From: Zizania palustris
Taxonomy: Eukaryota > Streptophyta > Magnoliopsida > Poales > Poaceae
Direction: 5' to 3'
DNA length: 64,000 bases
NCBI GenBank assembly: GCA_019279435.1
Contig: JAAALK010000286.1
Coordinates: 17,069,931 to 17,133,930, forward strand
How positions within the stretch are numbered: position 1 is the first letter of the stretch; each line of letters opens with the position of its first letter. The position numbers and the translations under genes are program-made. Positions 1 through 11,219 of the stretch are shown here, in pieces. The notes below the pieces were generated by a model. That model saw nothing but the letters and a program-made list of their open reading frames with translations. It made no database searches and had not been told where the DNA came from.

Positions 1-1737
1 TGATTCAGTTCTAAAACACTCTACTGAAAACAGTTCACTTCCACTCCAGAAGTACAGAAATCAGATGTAACACCTAGATGAGATGTCATGACACAAACTA
101 GATGAAAACAGTGTTGAACCTTCAATAACTCTCTCTGAACAGTACATGCAAAGTTTCAGGTAACTATTCATTGTAAAAATATAACCAGTAACTTCAAGTT
201 AAGATGCATATCTTGAAAACCGTTCAGCTCCTCAATATGTTCATGCATTCAAATAACAGATTACTAAACCCTGACAAAATTCTGATAGAAAACACTGTAG
301 ACTCTGATCAAAACTGTTTCAGGTGGAAAAGCATAAGATTAACCTTAATCCAGATACAAACAACACAATTTTATCCTTGACTTCAGGTTCTAATCAATCA
401 AACAGTATCAACTGTTCAACAGATTCAGAGTATACACCATCTAAAATAGAAACACAAATTTCAGAACAGTAGACTCACTTTTAGTTTTCTGTGATGATCC
501 CTTCAAACACTAAAGAAAAATATTTAATCTAACTTTTACCAAGTAAACACTCAAGAAATACTTCAATGATCAGCCAAAAACCTGATGAATACTTGATGGA
601 ACATTTTATCAAACATGTGGGAAGCAAAACCAGATACTGTACCACTTTTCAGAATGATATTTTTAGCACTGTGGTGCCTACTTTGAGCAGCAAAATAATT
701 CAGAAGACATCACAAAAACATGTTGTAACTTTCAAAAATAGATCACTCAAACTATTCCCAACAAAAGTTACATAAACTTCAACATCAACTTATGCACTAG
801 ATTCTCCAAAAAACGAAGCACAAAAATGAATTCATCCACAGAAACGTACCTACGCTGGAACTAGGAATTACATTGAACAGTATTAGCTATTTTACTGTTT
901 TTGATCCGAAAAATCCTGCAGATTACTGTTTTCTCGTCTTTTTCATTGGAAAAATTTGTCTCTAAAGTGCCCAAATGGTTCAGCCAACTTGGGGGCAATA
1001 ATATCCTACCAACTCATGTTCTAGAAGCCCTCATTTGACACATAGACCCTTGGTAATTTCAGATTTAACAATTCTGAAAATTATCCTATAAAACCTAAAA
1101 GAAAAATTACAAAATGACTCTCCTTTTAATATAATTTTAGAGTAGAACCACTCTAAAAATTATACCAAGAGGTTACACTACAAAACTGAAAATTTAAACT
1201 AATACAAGATACAAATTTATTGAATGAACAAAAACATTAAACATTTCGACGGTTTTCAGCAAAAACCGACAAAGCCTCTCAACCCTTCGACTCGTGACAC
1301 CGCTTCGCGACTCTGAGCGCCAGCAAGCCACTTCCGCTCTCGATCCCCTCGAGCCGCTTGAAAGCTTGTCCTGGCCTCCCTCTCGTGAACCCGGTCGACA
1401 CGCCGTCGCAGTCAGCCATCCATCCAAGTCTCGCTCCGTCTCTTTGTGCACTCTTGAGATCTTCTCCAACTTCGCCCGGCCTCCCTGATCCTCCGGCATC
1501 AAGCTCCCCGCTCGACCCTCGATCACCTGCCATCGACAGTCGGTCAGCATCTCCTCCCTGCACAAACAAGACAAGCCAAAACAATAATGTGATGCACCGC
1601 CGAAACCCTCAACAGCCAAACCTCCATTTCACATCGAAACGCTCGATGCACTGAAACCACCTCAACCACTCAACCGCTCATACGCTCATTCTTTTCAATC
1701 ACTCATCATCTAGACCAAAACCACCCTTGGTTTCTCA
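1..1737 (-). repeat. SIRE-type copia LTR, partial
   Basis: Read on the minus strand from 1737, the sequence opens TGAGAAACCAAGGG, then has a GATGAGTGATTGA block. The same opening starts the copia LTRs at 16524 and 50062. A GC-rich stretch (about 1250-1600) follows and then AT-rich DNA down to position 1. The far LTR end is not visible, so the element runs off the window. ORFs of up to 141 codons in the GC-rich part match no family I know and look like chance. Positions 1-1190 are AT-rich with recurring CTGTT/AACAG words and hold no gene that I can support. Confidence 0.5.
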
Positions 1738-3117
1738 ACACCTATCGTGGTCCTGCTAAAGCTTTGGATTCGTTGAGCAAATTACCCTTGAATTCTACGG
1801 CCTTCTTCTCTTTAAGATGTTCGGCCCGAAAACATTGTAGGTGTCTCTTTTGTGACTTGGTCATTCCCGGAGGTGCCCACGAAGGTAGAGGCTTCAATCC
1901 CGGGGCCACAAACTTACTCCTGGAATTTTTGGCCGATTGGGAAGTACCCGAATCGGCCTCAATAATTTTGTGCTTATCATGACTATTTGCCCGTACGCTG
2001 TCAGTCAGACCGGCCTTGTGGGGCTGGCCAGACTAAATGGTGCCGAGAACCTGACAAAGGGCGGTCGAACCGGCCATAGTAGGCCAGTAGGACCGGTGCG
2101 CCATGGTTGGTCAGACCGGCCCTAGGGCGGCGATCGAACCGACAGTGGTACCTTTGGTGGTCTCCACCGGGTTGCCTCCATCTCTCTCCAGAAGGACTTC
2201 TACAGGGATTGGGATGTTGCGGAAACCTATTTTAGTAACAACGCCCACCTCATTGCGTTTATTTCCATTGTTCCTTTCCTTCACCCTTGAAGACTTAGGC
2301 CGATTTCCTATTTAAATACGGCCATTACTATGATTACGCCTTTTCCTCTTTGCTGATCCCTTTGTCCTTGCTAGTTCTTGGTGGAACGGCACTTGCGGTG
2401 GTGAGAACGGCATCCATGGGGCAAAGTACTGAGGATGACCACCATATTGGGGCATTGGGCATTCCCCCCATGACATCATTAAAAAACCATATGAATAAAT
2501 TGGCATGAAAGCTTCCAATGACTGATGACTATGACCAAATCCTTTCTTAGGAGCCGAATTTGGTCTTTCTACATTATTAGGCCGATGATTTGCTCTTTGT
2601 TCGGCCACATGCTCATACTTATTTAATAGCGCATCAAAAGTAACTCTCGGTCACCTAGCCGTCTGGTCACCATGCGACTTTTCTTTGTCCATAGAATTAT
2701 GTGTATCAGACTAAGGCTCTTCAACTACAATATTCTTTCCTTTAGTTGATTCAGCTTGATCGGCCTGAGTCAAAACTTTGGTATTGCAATCAATACTACA
2801 GAGCGACTTAATAGTATGAGTATAAGAGGCATGCCACTTAGAGTACATACGACCTCCTTGTTCTTCCGCTGGCGGGATGACTTGACCTTCACGCACCTTG
2901 ATCTATCCATTCTCAAAAAGATAGTTGAATATTTTATAGCACTTGGTTAGATAAAAGGTATACTTACCTCCTGGTCTCTTTCGATGTGTTGGCTTCAAAC
3001 TAACGCAAATGAATGGATCTCCTCCATTAGTCCAAGTTCATTCGGTTGTATAGACATCAAATTTTTTACTCTTGCCAAATGATCGCTCATCAGCATTCTT
3101 TTCTAAGTCATCCTTAG
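1738..3117 (-). mobile_element. Ty3/gypsy element X, 3' piece
   Basis: This is one half of an old minus-strand Ty3/gypsy element cut in two by element A; the other half is 14338-16523. The link is a gag-like reading on the minus strand on both sides of A, plus short GGTCAGACCGGCC-like words that occur in both halves (about 1999-2135 and 15310-15610). No pol domain is visible, so the element is either non-autonomous or deleted. Positions 1738-2300 hold these words and no supportable ORF. Confidence 0.6.
2312..2960 (-). pseudogene. Element X gag, C-terminal part (broken)
   Basis: On the minus strand the reading runs from about 2960, through a segment resembling the motif CKWHxSxSH found after the capsid domain of many rice Ty3/gypsy gag proteins (here SKWHASYTH), and on into a proline/tyrosine-rich tail with PQYGGHPQY. 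Stops split it into a 61-codon piece (2711-2896) and a 98-codon piece (2312-2608). It continues the capsid-like reading at 14362-14640 beyond element A. It would be a structural particle protein if whole, but it is clearly a pseudogene. The family is inferred by eye. Confidence 0.5.
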
Positions 3118-3611
3118 TGTTGGGGGGAAATATTCCATCTTCAGGGTTATTGCAGTGACGAGATAAAGACTGGTGATTAAGACGAGACTTCCAACATATA
3201 ATTTTGGAGATGCGTCAAGTCAAGTTCAAAGTATGATGACGGGCTCTAGTTCGGAGTATATCTTCGAACTTGGACTCTTTCGGGAGCTTCTTTGCCAGCT
3301 AAGATGGAAGGCTTATCTTCTTTCTTGTTAGATTAGTCTTTTACCATTTTAGCCCTATTAAGGGTACCGAATAGTTTCCACTATGTCGGTTGTAATAGAG
3401 GGGTAAAAAGGTCTTTTCCTTAATGTTTGGGCCTATAAATACCCCCCGTTTTACCCTGTAATAGGGACCGAATACAAGTTATTCAATACACACTTTCAAA
3501 CTATTCTAAGTTATTATCCTTTCGGAGGCTTGGAATAGTTTTCTTCGCAAACACTTCGTTTGTTAGTTTCTAATCTTCAGAAACCTGTTAGCGTAATCTT
3601 TTACGCCAACA
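3118..3611 (+). repeat. 5' LTR of element A
   Basis: It starts TGTTGGGG and ends ACGCCAACA. Against the 3' LTR (13844-14337) I count ten substitutions in 494 bp, about 2%, all of them transitions, with no length difference. Confidence 0.95.
3434..3441 (+). promoter_or_regulatory. LTR TATA box, element A
   Basis: TATAAATA follows GGGCC and precedes a C-rich run. The same arrangement occurs in the 3' LTR and in the related LTRs at 24346 and 29673. It is the likely core promoter for the genomic transcript, with the RNA start expected about 30 bp downstream. Confidence 0.7.
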
Positions 3612-3613
3612 GT

Positions 3614-3631
3614 TGGCGCCGTCCATGGGGA
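3614..3631 (+). other. Primer binding site, element A
   Basis: TGGCGCCGTCCATGGGGA begins two bases after the 5' LTR. Its first bases (TGGCGCCGT) fit the complement of a plant tRNA-Asp 3' end; the rest fits less well, so the tRNA is tentative. C3 has the same site with one change (24843-24860). Confidence 0.75.
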
Positions 3632-3673
3632 ACCTAGTCCAAGAAACTTCGTTCTCTACCAACATCTTACACC

Positions 3674-4990
3674 ATGCCTCCTAAGCGGAGTGCAGCCAGC
3701 AATCCTGTTCGGAGGTCCCCCCGGACCTCCGGAGTAAGATCTTCAGATACAGTTGAGGTCGGAGGACCTTCGACGTTTCCTCCACCTCAAACTCCGGAAG
3801 GGATTCCCATTCCGCGAGCATACGGAGTTCCTCCGCCAACTCCATCTATACTTCGGCCAGCCGGAGTCCCTCTTCCACCTCAAGTTCCACTCCGAACTGA
3901 TCCTTATAGTTCTCAAGACCTGGAAGATCCTTCCGGAGGAGATGAAGACAATCTTGGTGATATGGCCGCTCAAATGGCCAGTCTCCAAGCCGAAGTTGCA
4001 AGGTGGTGGCAAGAAGCCGCAAATAGGCTTCATTCTCAAGTCACCCCAACCATCCCCAAAGTGCCCGAAGACGACGAGGTTATTTATCCTAAAGCCCTAG
4101 AGAATGCTTCCTTTGACACTGAGTCTCCGCTACATCCCGAGCTGCAGAAAGTACGCTTCGACCCGAAGTTCAAAACTTCGAAGCTTTGAAAGTATGCCGG
4201 AGATGAAGATCCTAGAGAATTTGTTCGTTCTTATGCTCTAGCAATTGAAGCCAGTGGGGGAGTGCGGGACACTATGGCGAAATGCTTTCCCCTAGCTCTG
4301 CAAGGAGTGGCATTGCGGTGGTTCTGGTCTTTGAAGCCAGGATCAATTAATTCATGGAGGCAGTTGAAGAAGAAGTTTGTAAGCAATTTCCAAGACACCT
4401 TCGTGCCCCCAATGTCAACGGGAAGTCTTTTCCAGGTGAAGTAGCTTCCTAGAGAGACGCTAAGACAATACTTCAAGTGCTTCGCTCATACGAAGTCACA
4501 GATTCGAGGGTTAACTACGTCTTCAGTAGTTGACGCAGCTCGAGAAGGAGTCATTCATCTAGGCCTCCTTGATAAACTTCACCGGAAAAGCATATCTTTC
4601 GTTTCTCAGTTAATGTCATATTTCGAAGAGTATGCAAGGTCAAAAGAAGGATGGCTTCGGAGAACTGCTGCAACCCCGTCGATATTGCAAGAAGTGAAAT
4701 TGGAAGTGAAAAATTCAGCACGGCCGCAAGAGTCTAGCTTCGAGGTTCAGCATGACAAGCGTAGGGGGCAAAAGCATCCTCGTTCGGAAGTTTTGAACAT
4801 TGCACCCCCGCAGAAGTTTGCACAAAGAGCTCCGCAACCATCAGGAACCAAGACCAGCGGCTGGAGACCGCCAGGGAAACTGGCTGGCAAAGGCCAGACC
4901 CTTTTCTGCTGTATCCATGGTGAAAACCGGAGCCATGCAACTGATACTTGCAAGGCTATACTTGCTCTGAGAGGAGAGTATCTGGAATGA
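3674..4990 (+). pseudogene. Element A gag (three nonsense codons)
   Basis: The ATG at 3674 opens a basic, proline-rich N-terminus (MPPKRSAA). A capsid-like retrotransposon gag domain follows, with the segment ALQGVALRWFWSLKPGSI around 4300-4350. A possible C/H motif (CCIHGENRSH) sits near 4910-4940. The single frame is interrupted at 4187-4189 (TGA where B has TGC), 4442-4444 (TAG where B has CAG) and 4988-4990 (TGA where B has AGA). Without these it would run straight into protease, so gag and pol were one polyprotein. The product would build the cytoplasmic particle. Element B supplies the undamaged codon at each of the three sites. Confidence 0.85.
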
Positions 4991-7710
4991 ACTTTGAGTC
5001 GAGGCACTACTGACCGAGTTCCGGTTGAAGTGCGTTTGGAGCCTGTCCAGGCTGTGGCGCGGATAGAAAACTTCGATTTGGCAAGACGCCCTCCGGTGGG
5101 CAATATTATGCCACCTCCGAAGCAAGAAGAGGGGCAAGATCGAGGAAAAAGAGTGGTCCTCCCAATCTCCGGAGGAGGTACTCTCGGAAGTATGTCAAAG
5201 AGGCGGAGAAGAGAGTATGTCAGAGAGGTGGGCCATATTGGAACCTCTTCATCTGCAGCTACTATGCCTGAATGGTCTCATGTGCCAATATCTTTCTCCG
5301 CAGAAGATGCAGTTGACGGAGGGAGTTCGGCGGATATTATTTTTGTTCAAGCTTTTGACCAACTCTGTATCTCCAGAAAGCATCTTCTCCCAGCAGCCCG
5401 TCCTTTGCAAGGGTTTGCAGGACCCCCTCTTGATGCCCTCGGCCAAATTGGCCTGGAAGTTACTTTCGAAGAGGGGCTAATGGCCAGGACAGAAGAAGTA
5501 ATCTTTGACGTCGTAGATGCTCCATATGCATATAATGTCATCTTCGGAAGAGGCATGTTAAATCAATTCGGAGCTGTGGCGCATCATAATTACTTGTGTA
5601 TGAAGATGCCCACACAAGCAGGAGTACTCACTGTCTTCGGAGATCAGGCCATCGCAAGAATGGCAGAGTACAGTCATGGCCCTCCTCTTGACCCAAGGCA
5701 AGTGAACAGTGTGCAAGATGATCCGGAGATTTTTTCTACTCCTAGCGAATCCTCGAAAAGATCCTTCCCAAGACCAAGTCCTGAAGGAGAGATTGCAACG
5801 AAGGTTATTGTCAAAGATGGCAAGGAATATTCATTTCAATTTGGTAAAGACTTGCCTCCAGAAGTTGCTGCCTCCTTAAAAAAGGTAGTTGAGGAAAATT
5901 TGGATGTCTTTGCTTGTTCTGATGAAGACATCACCGGAGTCAGTCGGGACATTATTGAACATAGTTTACTTGTGAATCCGAAGGCTCGACCTGTTAGGCA
6001 AGGACTCCGAAAGATGTCTGCGGAGAGAGTTGTTCTTGCTAAAGACGAAGTTGAAAAGTTACTGAAGGCTGGGATTATCAGAGAAGTGGCTCATATGGAA
6101 TGGTTAGCCAACCCAGTCTTCGTTAAGAAGAAATCTTCAGGGAAGTGGCGCATGTGTATTGATTTTACATCTCTGAATAAAGCATGCCCCCGTGGCCCCT
6201 ACCCCATGCCCCGAATTGATCAGTTGGTCGACTCCACTGCTGGTTCGGAGTTATTAAGCTTCCTTGACGCGTATTCCGGCTACCATCAAATTTGGTTGAA
6301 GCGTGAAGATGAAATCAAGACAAGCTTTGTAACTCCTTCAGGAGTCTTTTGTTATGTAAGAATGCCCTCTGGTTTAAGAAATGTCGGGGCTACATTTTCG
6401 AGGTTAATTGCTAAGGCTCTAGGTCATCAGCTAGGTCGTAATGTAGAGGCCTACATGGATGATATTGTAATCAAGAGTGATTTTAAGCACCAACATAGCC
6501 TAGACTTAGCAGAAACATTTAATAGCCTTCGAGCATGTGGGATCCGTCTCAACCCCAAAAAATGTATCTTCGGGGTGCAGGCTGGAAAATTGTTAGGGTA
6601 CCTAGTTTCAAGCAGAGGGATCGACGCTAGCCCCACTCAAATAACTGCGTTGCAAAAGATGGCTCCCCTAGAGAATTTGAAGCAAGTGCAAAAGCTGATC
6701 GGTCGTCTAGCAGCACTTAGCATATTTCTGGCAAGGTCTGTGGAGAGAAGTTTGCCTATTTTCAAAGCATTGAAAGGGTCCGAAGATTTTGCATGGACAC
6801 CGGAGTGTCAAAAGAGCTTTGAAGATATTAAAGAGTATCTCATTAATCTTGCTACACTCACGGTACCTACTGCGGACGAAACCCTACTCCTTTACCTTGC
6901 GGCTACAGGCTCTGCTGTCATCGCAGTCCTTGTCAGAGAAATGGATTTCAATGGAAAGTTGGTACAAAATCCAGTTTATTTTGTGTCTGAAGCATTGTCA
7001 GGAGCAAAGACAAGATATTCTGAGCTTGAAAAGTTCACTTATGCTCTGATAATGGCTTCGAGGAAATTGAGACATTATTTTTTGGCTCATAATGTAATCG
7101 TACCAACTTCGTATCCTTTGGGAGATATGCTCCGAAGTAAAGACTCCACTAGGAGAATTGGAAAGTGGGCAGTTGAACTAGCACCCTTCGGCATATCCTT
7201 TGTGGCAAGGACAGCAATCAAATCACAAGTGTTGGCAGATTTCGTAGCAGAGTGGACTCCCCCTGCAACATGGGCTCCAGAGAAGCCAAGCGAAGAAATT
7301 TGGACTATTTACTCCGATGGAGCTTTTCAAGCATCTGTAGCAGGTGTCGGAGCTGTGATAATTTCGCCTTCAGGGCAAAAGGCTTTGTACTCCGCAAGAC
7401 TCAACTTTAAGTCTACCAATAATACAGCGGAGTATGAAGGAATTCTATTGGGACTTCGCAAGGCACGTGCTCTAGGGGCTACAAGAGTTGTTATTAAAAC
7501 ATATTCTCATATTGTAGCAGGGCACGTGGACAAGAGTTTCCAAGTCCGACATCCGCAGCTTGCAAAGTACTTTAGAAGAAATTCGGAAGATCGAAGCAGC
7601 ATTTAAAGGGATTTCCATTCGAAGTATACCTAGAGAAGAAAATATGCAAGCGGACATTTTAGCGAAAGCTGTAGCCAGAGCTATGGACATACCCAAAGAA
7701 GCTTTTTATG
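4991..7710 (+). pseudogene. Element A protease, reverse transcriptase, two RNase H domains
   Basis: In order: protease with active-site DGGSS (about 5317-5331); reverse transcriptase with FLDAYSGYHQIW and the catalytic YMDDIV motif (about 6451-6470); a first RNase H, recognisable but degenerate, at about 6840-7100; and a second, archaeal-type RNase H with IYSDGAFQAS (about 7310) and NTAEYEGILLGL (about 7420-7460). The pair of RNase H domains marks the Tat lineage. Two defects show: 78 bp (26 codons) missing just before the protease active site at 5311-5315, and one extra T near 7570-7574 that shifts the frame in the second RNase H compared with B. The reverse transcriptase motifs look intact. 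Confidence 0.9.
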
Positions 7711-8990
7711 AAGAACTCAGTACACCTTCGGTACCACAAATCCCCGCTGCAGAAGTCCTTTGCATTCCAAGTACAGATTGGCGAAGTCCAATCATGGAAG
7801 TGTTGCAAGGAGAGGCAAATATGTTCGAAGGGCCACAATGTTCAAGGTTAAAGCTTAGAACTCGGAATTATCAAATAATCAACGGTATTTTATACAAGGC
7901 CGGAGTATGTTCCCCTCTACTCCGATGTATATCTCAAGGCGAAGGTCAAGAAATTCTTCGAGAAATCCATGAAGGACTTTGCGGTAGCCATCTGGCCCCT
8001 CGAGCTTTGGCAGGAAAAACAATTCGCCAGGGGCTTTATTGGCCTACAATAGTAGCTGATGCGGAGAGCTTGGTCCGCACTTGTCAAGGATGTCAGTGGA
8101 TGGGACGAAGGAGTCATCGCCCACCAACAGCCCTTCAAGTTATAGCTCTGGTATGGCCCATGGCCAGATGGGGTATGGATCTTATTGGCCCCTTCCCAAC
8201 AGCAAAAGGAAATTTTAAGTTCGTAGTGGTAGCAATTGAATATTTTTCAAAATGGGTCGAAACAGAACCTCTAACAGCTATTACTTCGAACAATGTAGAG
8301 AAATTTTTCTGGAAGAATATCATTTGCCGGTTCGGAGTGCCTAGACAACTCACAGTTGACAATGGAACACAATTTGACGCAGAACCATTCAAGAAGTTTT
8401 GCGAAGATCTAGGCATCCAATTATGTTTTGCTGCAGTGAGACATCCTCAGTCCAACGGAGTTGTAGAAAGAGCCAATGGTAATATTTTGTCAGGGCTAAA
8501 TCGAAGGATAGTAGGATTGGCAAAAGGACTCTGGACCGAAGAGCTTCCAAAGATTTTGTGGTCCATTCGGACCACTCAAACGAGGTCCACGGGTTTTACT
8601 CCATTCAGACTATTATTTGGAGATGAAGCTATGACACCAACAGAGCTCAAAGGAGGATCACTTCGCAGCACCGAACCGGAAATAGAAGGAGAAAGACAAA
8701 CTTCACTGGATTTAACAGAGGAGACAAGACTTCGAGCTGTGGCCAATTTATCAAAGTATCACCAGCAGACGAAGGCTTGGTTTGACCCGAAGGTTAAGAT
8801 CAATGAGCTTAGACCGAGTCATCTCATTTTACGAAGCATCATAGCACCAGGAAAATTAGGAAATAAATGGGAATGTCCATACTTAATTGTTCGTTCAGGA
8901 CGTCCTGGCTCTTTTAAATTAGCTAATTTGGAAGGTGAAGAGTTAGTACATACTTGGCATACAGAGCACCTAAAGCGATACTTCGCATAA
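7711..8990 (+). pseudogene. Element A integrase
   Basis: This is the C-terminal end of the polyprotein, open in the frame that begins at 7560. A zinc-binding H-H-C-C segment (EGLCGSHLA to RTCQGCQW) lies around 7970-8100. The catalytic core has D in GMDLIGPFP (about 8175), D in TVDNGTQFD (about 8355) and E in NGVVERANG (about 8460), the D,D-35-E set. The C-terminal domain ends HTWHTEHLKRYF with TAA at 8988-8990, and no chromodomain is present. The domain reads through without damage, but the upstream frameshift cuts it off from gag and RT. Confidence 0.9.
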
Positions 8991-9168
8991 GGGCTCCTTG
9001 TAATCATGTGTAATCACTTTTCGAATCAATAAAGCATATGGTTCAGATAGTGCCTACCCCTCATAAACTTCCAACTTCCGAGTGGACGCACTGGAACTGC
9101 GGAGTTGACCGAGAGGGAAGTGTCATTAATTTGAATCATATTTTCCGAGGTGGTGGGCTGACATAATC

Positions 9169-9450
9169 CGGAGTCCAAGCCACCGGCTTGAAGACATCCG
9201 TAAAAGAGCCCGAAAACCACAGAATGCGGAGTCCAAGCCACCGGCTAGAAGACATCCGTAAAAAGAGTCCAAAGAGACAAAATGATGCGGAGCCCAAGCC
9301 ACCGGCTTGTAGGTATCTGTAAAAAGAGTCCAAAGAGACCACTGCGAACTCCAAACCATTGGTTTGACAGAATTCGCAAAAAAGAGCCGAAGGATGCCAA
9401 AACAAAACAGAGTTTGAGCCATGAGCTTCGAATGTCCGTTAAGAAAGTCC
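9169..9450 (+). repeat. Tandem repeats downstream of element A integrase
   Basis: About five degenerate units of roughly 57-62 bp, each starting near GGAGTCCAAGCCACCGG and containing ACATCCGTAAAAAGAG. The last units are more diverged. Element B has a matching array at 22877-23110. The flanks 8991-9168 and 9451-9760 hold no supportable gene on plus and include a short GAGGGGCTCCGAACCCCC inverted word near 9599. Confidence 0.8.
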
Positions 9451-9759
9451 AAAGTGACAAATTATCGAAGACACTAAAGTGTCCGAAAAGTTATCTCAAG
9501 TGATTTCTTTCAAAAACATAAGGTACTAAGTTCCCAATCTTCAGACTACAAATAGTCGAAGACATTTTATAAGATTTTAATCGATCTTTAAATTACTGAG
9601 GGGCTCCGAACCCCCAAAATTGTACTCCTAAGTTTTTCTTTGCGCCTAACCATCTTTGAATACAGTTCGAAGTTGCTTACGCCCAAACAGGGCCTAATAA
9701 ATAGGGAGACAATTTTAAATCGATATTTATTATTCGAGCAAATATGATTACATCATGAA

Positions 9760-10233
9760 AAATTGGTATCTATACCAAGAAGGAATCGAAGACCTCTTCG
9801 ATCTCTAGAGCTAGGGTTGGAACGACTAGTTCTAGTGCCGGGAGTTCTAACAACTTTGCGTTTAACTCTTCTGCCTCCCTTCGAAGCTCTAAAGTCTTTT
9901 TGTTCTTGTTGAAGCTCGGCCCAAGTTTGAAGCCGTTCGGGACTTCTTTCCTAGCTTCCAAGTTCTTCAGGCTTTTTACCTTGAGCTTCATCTTCGTCTT
10001 CAGACCATATAATGTCTTCAGAAAGATGAAGTTTCCAAGTTAACTTCTTTTTCTTCCTCTTTAATACAAGATCATATATCTTTGCTTATTTCGGACGTAA
10101 TCGCTCCGGAACTATCTCGAGGAACTAGAAATCGAGGGTGCTTGTGAAGTTTTAAGATATCGAAGGTAGCCCATAATAAGCGAAGTTCGTCATTAACATT
10201 TAACACTTCGACATCTTCCATATGAGGCAAAGC
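9760..10233 (-). pseudogene. Antisense gene exon 5 (frameshifted)
   Basis: After intron 4 (10318-10234, ending TTTTTAG) the reading continues in phase as ALPHMEDVEVLNVNDELRLL. A frameshift near 10085 moves the reading to YDLVLKRKKKKLTWKL and an acidic SEDIIWSEDEDEAQG. Further stops follow, so the natural end is unclear. C3 shows a related exon after its own acceptor (from 25862, with ITLEISQEVLAYIKE), which supports this as a real exon. Confidence 0.6.
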
Positions 10234-10318
10234 CTAAAAACATGATAAACAAATCTTCATTCATAATGTACAAAGTGTAGTACTTTACATAGTTAAAGAT
10301 CCTAAGATATTTCTAAAC

Positions 10319-11146
10319 CTGTGGGTTTGGAGGAAGCTGACTGCTCGAAGCTTGAGACCAAGCCTGCTTCTGGCGTTGTCCTTCGTCAATCCAGGCCTTG
10401 ATCGCAGAGCGACCTTCGGCTCTCCATGAAGTTTGAAAGGCTTGCCAAGCAGTGGCCACACCTTCGGAGGGAGTAAGAAGCTGGTCATCATCGAAGGTAA
10501 TGGGACCCTCTCCTGCGCTCGGAGTTATTGATCGGCCCAAATCTTCATAGTAACGAAGTATGCCGACAGCAGCCACTTGTCCAGAGATTTCTCCGTACCG
10601 AATGCCTGCTGGCTTCATTTGCTTCGCTGCTCCTTGGATCCTCTTCAGCCGACGCAGCAGAGAGATGTTGTCATCCGAAGGAAGCGTCCCAGTAGTACCG
10701 AAGTACTCCAGAATGCCTAGCAATTGGTCCATGACCTCCGCAGATACCTTCACTGACTTCAGCTTATCTTCAATCAATGCATCCTTCGTCGAACTTAGCT
10801 CTCCTACTACTCCAAAGAGCCTAGCTGCCTCCGTAGCTAAAGAATTCTTCTGCTTTAGTAGATGGCTAGCCTCTTCTCGGAGTCTAACAAGCTCGGCCCC
10901 CGCAGTAGCGTGCTCTGCCCGCATCTTTTCAATTTCTGCTCGAAGCACAATTTTTTCTGCTTCGAGCTCTTTGTTCACAGCCTCCAAGCTTTGTCTGGCC
11001 CTGCGCTCCGTTGAAACCATGTTGTCCATGTGGGCCACTCGACCTTCGGAGATAGTAAGATTTCGTTGAAGAGTTGCATTTTCTTCTCGAAGGCGAATGC
11101 TTCCACGTTCATTTGAGATGTTCGCAGCTCGGGCCAAGACTATTTG
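10319..11146 (-). pseudogene. Antisense gene exon 4, coiled coil
   Basis: After intron 3 (11219-11147, GTGCGA to TTCGCAG) the exon reads QIVLARAANISNERGSIRL and then some 150 residues of heptad-like, glutamate/arginine/leucine-rich coiled coil. A globular-looking tail follows with YGEISGQVAAVGILRYYEDL near 10560. The tail is clearly shared with C3 (RYGEISGQCAVIGF near 26250). The exon ends SQLPPNPQ at a CAG/GTTTAG donor (10319/10318). An alternative reading simply stops eight bases later. Confidence 0.8.
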
Positions 11147-11219
11147 CTGCGAAAAGAAAAAACCAAGGTAAGAAATTATTTGTATATAAATTTGATGTTG
11201 TTTTGCAGATACTTCGCAC

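Noticed and set aside
1194..1619. Overlapping ORFs of about 100-141 codons near the left end
   Set aside because: They lie in a GC-rich copia LTR, overlap in several frames and resemble no family.
9169..9450. The repeat array as a CRISPR-like structure
   Set aside because: Units are contiguous and degenerate, without regular unique spacers, and lie inside a plant retrotransposon.
10560..11069. A 169-codon plus-strand ORF opposite the antisense exon 4
   Set aside because: It is a shadow of the coiled-coil exon: serine/alanine-rich, with no counterpart in C3.
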